Below, piece by piece: positions 7,780 through 15,009 of a DNA stretch of 64,000 nucleotides. Numbering within the stretch: the first letter of the stretch is position 1; each line of letters starts with the position of its first letter. The stretch covers positions 1-64,000 of the forward strand of contig NZ_JAPPVJ010000006.1 in assembly GCF_026711005.1 (NCBI RefSeq), in the 5' to 3' direction. A program made the position numbers and the translations under genes. Below the pieces are notes generated by a model. That model did not search any database and had not been told where the DNA came from. It saw only the letters and a list, made by a program, of their open reading frames with translations. Origin of the DNA: Sphingobacterium sp. UT-1RO-CII-1. GTDB taxonomy: Bacteria > Bacteroidota > Bacteroidia > Sphingobacteriales > Sphingobacteriaceae.

Positions 7780-8871
7780 ATGAGAAATATACTCTTCTTG
7801 CTAGCAACTTTATCACTTTATAGCTGTAAAGACACCTCATTAACTATTGCAGATATATTAGCTGAAAACGAAATAAAAAAAACAGAGGTACTTGATATTT
7901 TATCAAACACCTACCTAAATACTACAAAAATTTATTATAACAATAGCGATACTGTACACCTAGTAAATTATCGCGAAGCTTTTTTACACCTGGATACAGC
8001 TAATAAAAAAGCGGTTTTGACGACAACAGAACCCTCTTCCAAAGTGGACAGTAATATAACAGAGTCGTATAAAAAAAAATGGTTAAAACTAAAGGAAATA
8101 GAAGACAAAAATTATCCCGAAGATGAACTAAAGGCTAGATTAGACATTTCAGCAAGAAATAGTGATAAAGAAATTCTGCAATACATTAAATCTTCAAAAA
8201 ATATCCAAGAACGGTTTGCCTATAAAATTGCCAAAGATGGAGGCATTTTCCGAGCCTACAGCAATGTAAATAACTTAAAAACTAGTGATAAAAATATTGA
8301 TTTTAAAGTCGCGACTACTCATCAAGGTCAATTAACCTTAACTCATGATTCTATTAACAACAGCGTTGTCCCATCAACATACTTTAATTACTTAGATAAA
8401 AACACGACAGAGATAAAAGCCGCGACGAAAGTACACGTAAGTATTACAACACAAAAAGAGTCAAATCCAGATAACATTTCTTTTCCTATAAGTGGTGATT
8501 TTTATATAACAGACACAATATACTACCAAGATAGTAAACACAACGAAAAATATAAAAAAGACTTCAATACAGGTTTTAAAACTGGCAATATATCAGGAAA
8601 TATACTACAATCTAAAGGAGAAGAACCAAGAGAGTTTACGATAGAAAGAATAGAAAAATATGATATTGTTGTTCTCACATCGCAAAATGCTCTCGAGCCC
8701 CTCACCTATTTGCCTTTTCATATTTCGGAGCAAGGGGATAAAATTATATTAACTGCAGAACTAGAAAATGGACAGTCAAATTTACCGATTTTTGAAATAC
8801 CTTTCGAAAACCAAGAAAACTCTGAGTACGCATCACGCATTATAATTAAAATAAACCTCACTAAGCGTTAA
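7780..8871 (+). CDS. Lipoprotein of unknown function
   Basis: I do not recognise this 363-residue protein. It starts with a short signal peptide and a lipobox (LYSC, lipidated C16), so it is probably anchored to a membrane facing the periplasm. The rest is hydrophilic and rich in lysine, asparagine and threonine. Residues 100-160 look mainly helical and the C-terminal half looks beta-rich. Base composition is more AT-rich than the neighbouring metabolic genes. It follows the DtxR-family gene by 82 bases and ends just before a bidirectional terminator, so it might share the metal-regulated unit. Confidence 0.75.
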   Translation: MRNILFLLATLSLYSCKDTSLTIADILAENEIKKTEVLDILSNTYLNTTKIYYNNSDTVHLVNYREAFLHLDTANKKAVLTTTEPSSKVDSNITESYKKKWLKLKEIEDKNYPEDELKARLDISARNSDKEILQYIKSSKNIQERFAYKIAKDGGIFRAYSNVNNLKTSDKNIDFKVATTHQGQLTLTHDSINNSVVPSTYFNYLDKNTTEIKAATKVHVSITTQKESNPDNISFPISGDFYITDTIYYQDSKHNEKYKKDFNTGFKTGNISGNILQSKGEEPREFTIERIEKYDIVVLTSQNALEPLTYLPFHISEQGDKIILTAELENGQSNLPIFEIPFENQENSEYASRIIIKINLTKR

Positions 8872-8890
8872 GAAAATAAAACAAGTAAAA

Positions 8891-8921
8891 AGGCTAGCTG
8901 AGTAATATGCTCAGCTAGCCT
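8891..8921. terminator. Bidirectional terminator between convergent genes
   Basis: A perfect 12-bp stem (AGGCTAGCTGAG pairing with CTCAGCTAGCCT) encloses a 7-base loop and lies between the 3' ends of the lipoprotein gene and the minus-strand telA gene. A-rich DNA upstream gives a U-tract on the minus strand; the plus-strand tract is weak. Confidence 0.8.
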
Positions 8922-8968
8922 CCAATTAAATCCCTATATGAAAAGTCATCTACCTAACTTAAAAACGA

Positions 8969-10072
8969 CTAATTAATCAATTTATTATCATCACTTGCCG
9001 ATTTTAAAATATGATTTTTCAATTCTTGCTCTGCCTGTACCAATTCCTGTTCAACCAGTTTCCTTTTTTCCCTTCCTTCACGTTGAATCTGCAAAACCTG
9101 TTCTATTGTTGACACAATATCCTGATTTGCTTTTTTTATCGTCTCTATATCTACTATACCTCTCTCCGTTTCTTTAGCAATATTTACCGTTGTTTCTTTT
9201 AACATTTCAGAATTTCGTCGCAACAGTTCGTTCGTAGCATCCGTTACTGCTTTCTGTGCTTCCAGCGCACGTTGCGCATGTGCTATCCCCAGTGTTAATA
9301 CCATCTGGTTTTTCCATAAAGGAATTGTATTCACTAGAGACGATTGTATTTTTTCCATCAATGCAGAGCTGTTATTTTGAATTAATCGTATCTGCGGTGC
9401 AGTTTGTAACACAACCATACGTGTCAGCTTTAAATCATGTATTTTCCTCTCAAAACGCACGACATGCTGCTCCATATCTTTATAAGCCTGCACTTTATTC
9501 TGGTCGCCACTACTTTCAGCTTCTGCTCTCATTTCAGGCAAAGTAGTACTATGCACCTCATCTAATTTCTCCTCACCCGCTGCTATATATAAAGATAATT
9601 CTTTAAAGTAACTCTGATTCTCAGTAAAAAGTTTATCGAAAATATTAACATCCTTTGCTAGATTTTTATAATGCCCCTCCATCTTTAATTCAATCTGATG
9701 GATGTTTTTCTCTACAGATTGATATTCTGTACGCATTCTTTGAAGCTTTTTCTTAACATTATCAAAAAATGGAATCAACGGTTTCTTATTCAATTTCTCA
9801 TCGAAAGTCTTAATATCTGTTCGCAGATTTAGCAAAATATCTTCCGCCCCTCCCATATCTTTAGTACGAACCTGTTTTAAAATCTCATTTGAAAAATTAC
9901 TCACTTTCGTCTGACTTCCCACACCAAACTGGATCACATCCATCGTAGACGTTAGATTGATTTTGTCTTTATACTGTTTAACCAAAGCTTTTTCTTCATT
10001 AGTTAATTCAATTGACGACTCTTTCTCTTTTCCAGCACCGTCATCAAATGTTGTCAAATCCAGGTTTCCCAT
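8969..10072 (-). CDS. TelA/YaaN-family protein (toxic anion resistance family)
   Basis: This 367-residue soluble, highly charged, mostly helical protein has long coiled-coil stretches (about 90-340). Family features include the N-terminal TSTMDVIQFGVGSQTKVSNFS, the central WKNQMVLTLGIAHAQ and the C-terminal region that resembles TNELLRRN followed by TERGIVDIETIK. Members have been linked to tellurite and antimicrobial tolerance, but the biochemical role is unknown. It starts 2 bases after the XpaC-like gene, the same order as xpaC-yaaN in Bacillus. The two products probably work together at the membrane. Confidence 0.9.
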   Translation of the reverse strand: MGNLDLTTFDDGAGKEKESSIELTNEEKALVKQYKDKINLTSTMDVIQFGVGSQTKVSNFSNEILKQVRTKDMGGAEDILLNLRTDIKTFDEKLNKKPLIPFFDNVKKKLQRMRTEYQSVEKNIHQIELKMEGHYKNLAKDVNIFDKLFTENQSYFKELSLYIAAGEEKLDEVHSTTLPEMRAEAESSGDQNKVQAYKDMEQHVVRFERKIHDLKLTRMVVLQTAPQIRLIQNNSSALMEKIQSSLVNTIPLWKNQMVLTLGIAHAQRALEAQKAVTDATNELLRRNSEMLKETTVNIAKETERGIVDIETIKKANQDIVSTIEQVLQIQREGREKRKLVEQELVQAEQELKNHILKSASDDNKLIN

Positions 10073-10074
10073 AT

Positions 10075-10863
10075 TTATTCGCTTAAAAGATTTCTATTTT
10101 TCAATGTTTTAATATATACATCAGTTTCTGCCGATACATCAAGTATGCCTGCTTTAAACTGATTTGTCACTTCATTTTCAATAGCTATTGCAGCTTTATC
10201 CAGAACATCAGCCAACTTCTCTTTAGATGCAATTGTTACAGTATTATTTAATTTAGAATTTTCTATTTCATCATACTTCATTAATACACTAACAACCGTA
10301 GAATGTCTTACTAGAAAACGCTCTGCTTCCATGTGATCATTCTTTTGCAATAATTGAAACAGATGAATTATCTTATCAATGTTTTGATGAATCGCCCTAT
10401 TATCAATTTCTTTACGCCAATGCAGAAGACGTTCTACAAACAGTTGAGGTGTATCCAATGTATTTGGCGATAAAACTTTATATCTATTTTTGGCTGATGC
10501 CGTAGGTATCCATGAAAGTTCATGAATTTCGGCAAGCTCTAATCGTTGTAAATAAGGTCTGGCTCGGTTAAGTAATAAACCATTACCCAGCACATAAGCC
10601 GTGACATACCCCCCAAGTGTTAACAACATTCCCTGCGACAAAGCCCCAAAAAAATATATAAAAGAAGCAAAAAGACCGATTTCCAATAGGAGAAAAGCTA
10701 TAGCAGTCGCATACCATGACCTAACTTTACTCTTCTTTGCCTGCGAGAGCATAACAAAAGGAAATAAGTGCACGGGAAAAGGAAGAAACACAACAATAGA
10801 CAAAAATGTCCAGGTCAATTGCCGTAACTCCCATCTTTTAGTTTTTTTTGTAGCAAATCCCAT
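10075..10863 (-). CDS. XpaC-like membrane protein paired with TelA
   Basis: This 262-residue protein has three or four hydrophobic segments in its first 95 residues (around FLSIVVFLPFPVHLFPFVML, AIAFLLLEIGLFASFIYFF and LLTLGGYVTAYVLG), followed by a helical cytoplasmic domain. Its arrangement and its place directly before a telA homologue fit the XpaC family (5-bromo-4-chloroindolyl phosphate hydrolysis protein). The assignment rests largely on this pairing and topology. Its function is not established; it may anchor TelA to the membrane. No clear promoter is seen in the 133 bases upstream. Confidence 0.7.
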   Translation of the reverse strand: MGFATKKTKRWELRQLTWTFLSIVVFLPFPVHLFPFVMLSQAKKSKVRSWYATAIAFLLLEIGLFASFIYFFGALSQGMLLTLGGYVTAYVLGNGLLLNRARPYLQRLELAEIHELSWIPTASAKNRYKVLSPNTLDTPQLFVERLLHWRKEIDNRAIHQNIDKIIHLFQLLQKNDHMEAERFLVRHSTVVSVLMKYDEIENSKLNNTVTIASKEKLADVLDKAAIAIENEVTNQFKAGILDVSAETDVYIKTLKNRNLLSE

Positions 10864-10996
10864 CCTGCAATTTAATTATTTTTTTCTTTATCTTTCCCAA
10901 TCAATATTCTCATTTTTACAATTGTTATTCCAAGACTCCCCCACATGCCACAATGACCGCCTAAATCATTTTTTAAACAGCACCACTTTAACCGCA

Positions 10997-12208
10997 TCAC
11001 CTATGCATTGTTCTATTTTCAACCTTTTCCGAAAATAGCATTTGAGCAAGTAGCGCCATAAATGTGAACCCCAACCCTACCATACTCACTCCAGCCCAGC
11101 CCATATACTTCCATGCTTGGCCCCCCAGGAATGTCCCCAACGAACCTCCGACAAAATAACTCACCATATAAACAGTATTCAATCGGCTTGTTGCGTTCGT
11201 TCGTATAGAAAAATAATCTGTTTGGTTCATAATATGTAAGCTTTGTAATCCTAAATCAATCAACAAAATACCGATGACTAGACCAATATATGTTTCGCCT
11301 AAAAAATAAATAAACCCCCAACTGCCTAACAATATAAATAGCGAAACATAAATTATCCTGTTTAGTGAAAAACGCTGATTAAATCGACCTACAAATGCCG
11401 CCGACAAAGCACCTACAGCACCTACCAATCCAAAACTTCCCACAACAGATGCGCTTGCATAGAAAGGAGCTCCTTCCATGTGAAACACTAAAGTAGTAAA
11501 CACTGCAGATAGCGCTCCAAAGCCCATTGCACCACGAAAAGAAGCCAACTGCAGCAAGGGTTCCTTTAATGCCAATTGCCCAACTGAACGCATTAATGCT
11601 CCGTAAGTTCCTTTAAACTGCGGTTTTAGTTCAGGGATTAAATAATATACAGCAAACCATACAGCAATAACAATCCCTGCTGCAACTCCAAACATAGTCC
11701 GCCAACTCCAAAAATCACCTATAAAACCACTTAGCGTTCGAGAAAGTAATATACCCACTAATAAGCCAGACACCACTACTCCTAACTGGCTTGCCCGTTT
11801 ATCAACAGGAGATAATTCAGCTACCATAGGCACAAAAATCTGTGGCACCACAGATGTTACACCAATAAAGAAACTAGCCACAAACAACAGCCATATCTCT
11901 TTAGCTATCATCATAACTAGCAGAAATAAAAAAGCAAAGATTAAATCAATTAATATTAATCTTTTCCTCCAAACCATATCACCTAAAGGAACAATTAATA
12001 ACAAACCAGTTGCGTAGCCCAACTGTGTTAAAACCGCTATTTGGCTTACTTTTTCTTCAGTTACAGATAACTCTTCTGCTATAAGCCCTAAAAGAGGCTG
12101 ATTATAATAATTATTAGCAACAACAAGTCCTGAAACAATTGCCATCGTCCAAAGAACAAGTGGAGTCAAAATTGGCTTAGCGACAGTCATAGCTACAATT
12201 TTTTTCAT
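10997..12208 (-). CDS. MFS exporter, 12-TM DHA1-type
   Basis: This 403-residue membrane protein has about 12 hydrophobic helices. The first helix (VVANNYYNQPLLGLIAEEL) and MFS motif A (PLGDMVWRKRLI) place it with DHA1-type exporters of the YnfM/arabinose-efflux kind. The substrate is unknown. I chose the ATG at 12208: a TTG at 12220 extends the frame by four codons but lies within the predicted -7 element, so it cannot be in the transcript from that promoter. A perfect terminator for the upstream lipoprotein gene separates it from the metal efflux operon, so it is a separate unit. Confidence 0.87.
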   Translation of the reverse strand: MKKIVAMTVAKPILTPLVLWTMAIVSGLVVANNYYNQPLLGLIAEELSVTEEKVSQIAVLTQLGYATGLLLIVPLGDMVWRKRLILIDLIFAFLFLLVMMIAKEIWLLFVASFFIGVTSVVPQIFVPMVAELSPVDKRASQLGVVVSGLLVGILLSRTLSGFIGDFWSWRTMFGVAAGIVIAVWFAVYYLIPELKPQFKGTYGALMRSVGQLALKEPLLQLASFRGAMGFGALSAVFTTLVFHMEGAPFYASASVVGSFGLVGAVGALSAAFVGRFNQRFSLNRIIYVSLFILLGSWGFIYFLGETYIGLVIGILLIDLGLQSLHIMNQTDYFSIRTNATSRLNTVYMVSYFVGGSLGTFLGGQAWKYMGWAGVSMVGLGFTFMALLAQMLFSEKVENRTMHR

Positions 12209-12217
12209 ACATGTATC

Positions 12218-12247
12218 CAAAATTACGATAGTCTATTAAATACGCAA
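12218..12247 (-). promoter_or_regulatory. Promoter of the MFS exporter gene
   Basis: On the minus strand TTG (12247-12245), 19 bases, then TAATTTTG (12225-12218) matches the Bacteroidetes consensus. Transcription would start about 5 bases before the ATG at 12208, a nearly leaderless mRNA. This excludes the upstream TTG start. Confidence 0.6.
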
Positions 12248-12260
12248 GACCATTCGTACA

Positions 12261-12303
12261 AAAAAGAAGCAAGCCTGTCAGGTCGACAGGCTTGCTTCTT
12301 TTT
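12261..12303. terminator. Strong terminator of the metal-efflux operon
   Basis: Perfect 19-bp arms (12261-12279 and 12285-12303) enclose a 5-base loop, with U-runs in both directions. It lies 38 bases past the stop of the NlpE-type lipoprotein gene and before the promoter of the next MFS gene. Confidence 0.9.
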
Positions 12304-12341
12304 CAATCTAAACAATAGTATATAATACCTTAATAATGAAA

Positions 12342-12791
12342 CTACATTCTCTTTTTATAAATATATTGTTCTGCTAGCTCTCCTGTTATTTCATTTCCTT
12401 CTTGGTCTAAATGAAAAAGCTGGTTCTCTCCTACTTTAAGACGCACTTCTTCGCCTTCACCTTTCAATAAAATAGACGATCCATTGTTAAACCAAGTAAA
12501 CACTCCTTTATCTGAAAACTTCCCGTCCTTACCTAAGTACTCAGTTTCCATAGTAAATGTACCATCATCCTTTAGTTCAATCATTGTTTTGATCCCTTCA
12601 CAATCAGCACAGGGAATCGTCCCATCGTATACCCCTGCCCAATCAACAGAGTTCTGTGAAGTATGCGTTGTATCGGCAAAAGCTTCAACATTTGTACTAT
12701 CCTGTGTAGTTACTTCCTCCTTTTTACTTGAGTTTTGGTTACAAGATGCTAAAACCAGCATCGAAAGTCCGACTAAAAATATCTTATTCAT
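12342..12791 (-). CDS. NlpE-type lipoprotein (copper resistance domain)
   Basis: This 149-residue lipoprotein has lipobox LASC with C17 as the lipid site. After a Ser/Thr-rich linker it carries an NlpE N-terminal domain beginning WAGVYDGTIPCADCEGIKT, including the CxxC motif of that family. In E. coli, NlpE reports envelope stress and helps copper tolerance; here its place at the end of an RND metal-efflux operon suggests a periplasmic metal sensor or chaperone. The frame extends upstream to 12845, but the ATG at 12791 puts the signal peptide at the N terminus. The gene is 101 bases beyond the preceding gene, so it may also have its own promoter. Confidence 0.85.
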   Translation of the reverse strand: MNKIFLVGLSMLVLASCNQNSSKKEEVTTQDSTNVEAFADTTHTSQNSVDWAGVYDGTIPCADCEGIKTMIELKDDGTFTMETEYLGKDGKFSDKGVFTWFNNGSSILLKGEGEEVRLKVGENQLFHLDQEGNEITGELAEQYIYKKRM

Positions 12792-12892
12792 ATCTATCTT
12801 CTTAATTGAGCTCCTAAAGCTCTGGTTATTTTCATGTAGTAACAAACAAATTCTAAAAATGTTTCAACATTTCAATTAACTTATTATTATTA

Positions 12893-13555
12893 TTATTGCA
12901 CTTTACCAATTTTATAATATAGCATAATACTACCGGACTGATTATAAATACTTAATTGATTTTTACTTTCTGCATTCTCCATGATGGGCGCTATCCCCCT
13001 AGCAAATTGCAGAGTGACACCTAATAATCTTGAAAAAGAAAAATCAACACCAACTTTGACGCCGATGTCTAACTTCTGCATATAATCCCCCTCTAATTCT
13101 GCTGTCCCGTAAATATCTTTATCTCTATATTTTTTACCATCGCTCCCCAATCGCTGTATGCTAGCCCCAGTCAGAAAACCAAAGTAAGGCCCACCGTAAA
13201 GACTTAAATTTCTCCATCTATGAACCATATTAACTGGAGAAACTACAACAGTCATCCTTCTTAACTGACTAGTATACGCTTCTTTTTCTTTTAGTTCCAC
13301 TTTAGTATTCAGCATATTAAACCCCACCTCGTGTCTAAACCCCCAACGATCGCCTAATGGCTGCTTCAACCTAAGACCTACGTCTAGACCAATAGCCGCC
13401 CTTGACTTGCCATCAATAGCAAACTCTTTTAACCCACTTCCCATTAAACCACTATAATTAACCCCTCCAAACATCCCCCATTCTATGCCATCTGTTTGCC
13501 CGTAGCTAAGAAATGCACTCAACCATAAAAGCATTAAAATCATCTTTTTAATCAT
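12893..13555 (-). CDS. Outer-membrane beta-barrel protein (PorT-like)
   Basis: This 220-residue protein has a cleavable signal peptide ending near SYGQ. Alternating amphipathic strands follow (for example GMFGGVNYSGLMG, GLDVGLRLKQPLG, LSLYGGPYFGFLTG, GVTLQFARGIAP), typical of small 8-stranded outer-membrane barrels of the PorT/OMP_b-brl_2 type in Bacteroidetes. It lies 18 bases after the TolC-type gene and is the fourth gene of the metal efflux operon. Its task there is unknown. The ATG at 13555 is preferred over a GTG one codon upstream. The stop is followed by a (TAA)n run. Confidence 0.8.
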   Translation of the reverse strand: MIKKMILMLLWLSAFLSYGQTDGIEWGMFGGVNYSGLMGSGLKEFAIDGKSRAAIGLDVGLRLKQPLGDRWGFRHEVGFNMLNTKVELKEKEAYTSQLRRMTVVVSPVNMVHRWRNLSLYGGPYFGFLTGASIQRLGSDGKKYRDKDIYGTAELEGDYMQKLDIGVKVGVDFSFSRLLGVTLQFARGIAPIMENAESKNQLSIYNQSGSIMLYYKIGKVQ

Positions 13556-13573
13556 CACCGATTAATTTTTTTA

Positions 13574-14854
13574 TTAAAATTCAACATTCCAAATTCCAGC
13601 TTTTCTTTCTAACTCCACCAACATCATTGCACGATTATACAAAGCTTCTAAATACCCTATCTGCGCCTCGTTGTATGTCCGCTGAGCATCTAGCAATTCT
13701 AAAAGACTAGATTCCCCACGCTGATAACTATACACTCTTCCATCCAGCACTTTTTTTGACCTGTCCATAATACCTGATTGATAACGCTCTACCTGCTTTT
13801 GCGCAGCCTGATAAGCATACCAAGCCTGCACAACTTCATTCTTAATTTGACTTTCAGCATACGCATAATTATTTTCCGCCTGCTTAACAGCAAACTGTAA
13901 AGCTCTCAACTCCCCTTTATTCCTGTTAGAAAACTTCAAAGGAATACTCAAACCAGCAGACAGCGTAGTAGTTGACGGTGTAGGAGCAACAACATTCGAA
14001 ACTACAGATGTCCCCCCCACTCCTAAAGTTACACCTAGATCAATTGCTCGTTCACTCTTTGCGAGCTTCAAACTTCTTTCTGACACATTAACACTTTTCA
14101 AAGCAGCCTGTAAATCACCACGATTTTCTATTCCACTAGATATTAACTCACTCAATAAATAAGATGTATTCAACTTACTAATATCACCTTTCAAAGTTAG
14201 CATGACGTCCTGCTCCGTATTCCCCATTAGTAAATTTAATTCCGTGACCGCCATTCTCCATTCGGCGTCCTGCTGAGCCAACTCTACCCATATCCCCTCG
14301 GCTTCTACCCGACTTTGCTCTGCTTCTACCTCCATAATTTCACCTAGCCGAAACCTTATACTATCCGCATCAGCTATATCCCTCATACGATCATAAGAGT
14401 CCTGATGCACCATAAATAGAGCTTCATTCTTCAATGCTTCCAAATAAGCCAATGTAGCATCTGCTCGAAGATTTTGGAAATAACTTTCCAACAATGAACG
14501 TTCCATAGCTAGTTCGCTTTTAGCTAAATCTATGCGCGCTTTCCTTTTTCCTCCCAATTCCACAGTCCACTCCAACTCCGTGGATACTTCATACCCCATC
14601 CGCATACGCCTTTGACCATTATCAGTAGCGCTTACCGAAAACTCAGGATCAGGAAACACTCGCGCTGCAATCACCTCCGCTTCAGCTATGCCTACATTAA
14701 ACTGTTCTGCAATATATTCCTGATTATGCTTACCAACTTCACTTATAAAATGTGCATAATCTACTATCTTACTATTACTTTGAGCAACTACTGTCTGCAT
14801 TGTCATAAGACTCAGTAAATTCCCCAAAACATATATATTCAACCAATTTTTCAT
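13574..14854 (-). CDS. TolC-family outer-membrane efflux channel (CzcC/CusC-like)
   Basis: This 426-residue protein has an N-terminal signal peptide (ending around VVAQS). It contains two repeats of the outer-membrane efflux protein domain, with long helices (about 85-230 and 300-415) such as LAYLEALKNEALFMVHQDSYDR and the C-terminal YQRGESSLLELLDAQRTY, both characteristic of this family. It forms the trimeric outer-membrane duct for the RND pump encoded upstream. It follows czcA after a gap of 155 bases that contains an open in-frame tail of that gene. Confidence 0.93.
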   Translation of the reverse strand: MKNWLNIYVLGNLLSLMTMQTVVAQSNSKIVDYAHFISEVGKHNQEYIAEQFNVGIAEAEVIAARVFPDPEFSVSATDNGQRRMRMGYEVSTELEWTVELGGKRKARIDLAKSELAMERSLLESYFQNLRADATLAYLEALKNEALFMVHQDSYDRMRDIADADSIRFRLGEIMEVEAEQSRVEAEGIWVELAQQDAEWRMAVTELNLLMGNTEQDVMLTLKGDISKLNTSYLLSELISSGIENRGDLQAALKSVNVSERSLKLAKSERAIDLGVTLGVGGTSVVSNVVAPTPSTTTLSAGLSIPLKFSNRNKGELRALQFAVKQAENNYAYAESQIKNEVVQAWYAYQAAQKQVERYQSGIMDRSKKVLDGRVYSYQRGESSLLELLDAQRTYNEAQIGYLEALYNRAMMLVELERKAGIWNVEF

Positions 14855-14871
14855 GATTATTTGTTATACAA

Positions 14872-15009
14872 CTATAAATTACAAAACCTCAATTTTACGT
14901 ATTGACTTTCCCTATGCCTACGTATTTTATATACAACACCTCTTTGCCTGGTCTCTACTGCGAGCAGATCAAACTTTTCCGCTTCTGCTAAGAGCAAGCT
15001 AGTGTCAAA
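14872..15009 (-). other. Open in-frame tail after the RND pump stop codon
   Basis: Directly after the TAA of the RND gene the same frame stays open for 45 codons, ending at a TAG. Its translation contains LLLAEAEKFDLLAVET and VVYKIRRHRESQYVKLRF, which looks more like protein than translated spacer. There is no ATG start. It could be the eroded end of a longer ancestral pump or the remnant of a small gene; chance is also possible. Confidence 0.3.

Noticed and set aside
7690..7781. Signal-peptide-like translation (TLTILAFSLLIGYYSQ) between the DtxR-type and lipoprotein genes, ending in an overlap with the next ATG
   Set aside because: It has no ATG, GTG or TTG start and is under 30 codons, so I see no support for a gene.
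12880..12897. (TTA)5 microsatellite as a phase-variation tract
   Set aside because: It starts at the stop codon of the beta-barrel gene and extends into the spacer, so changes in length would not alter any reading frame.
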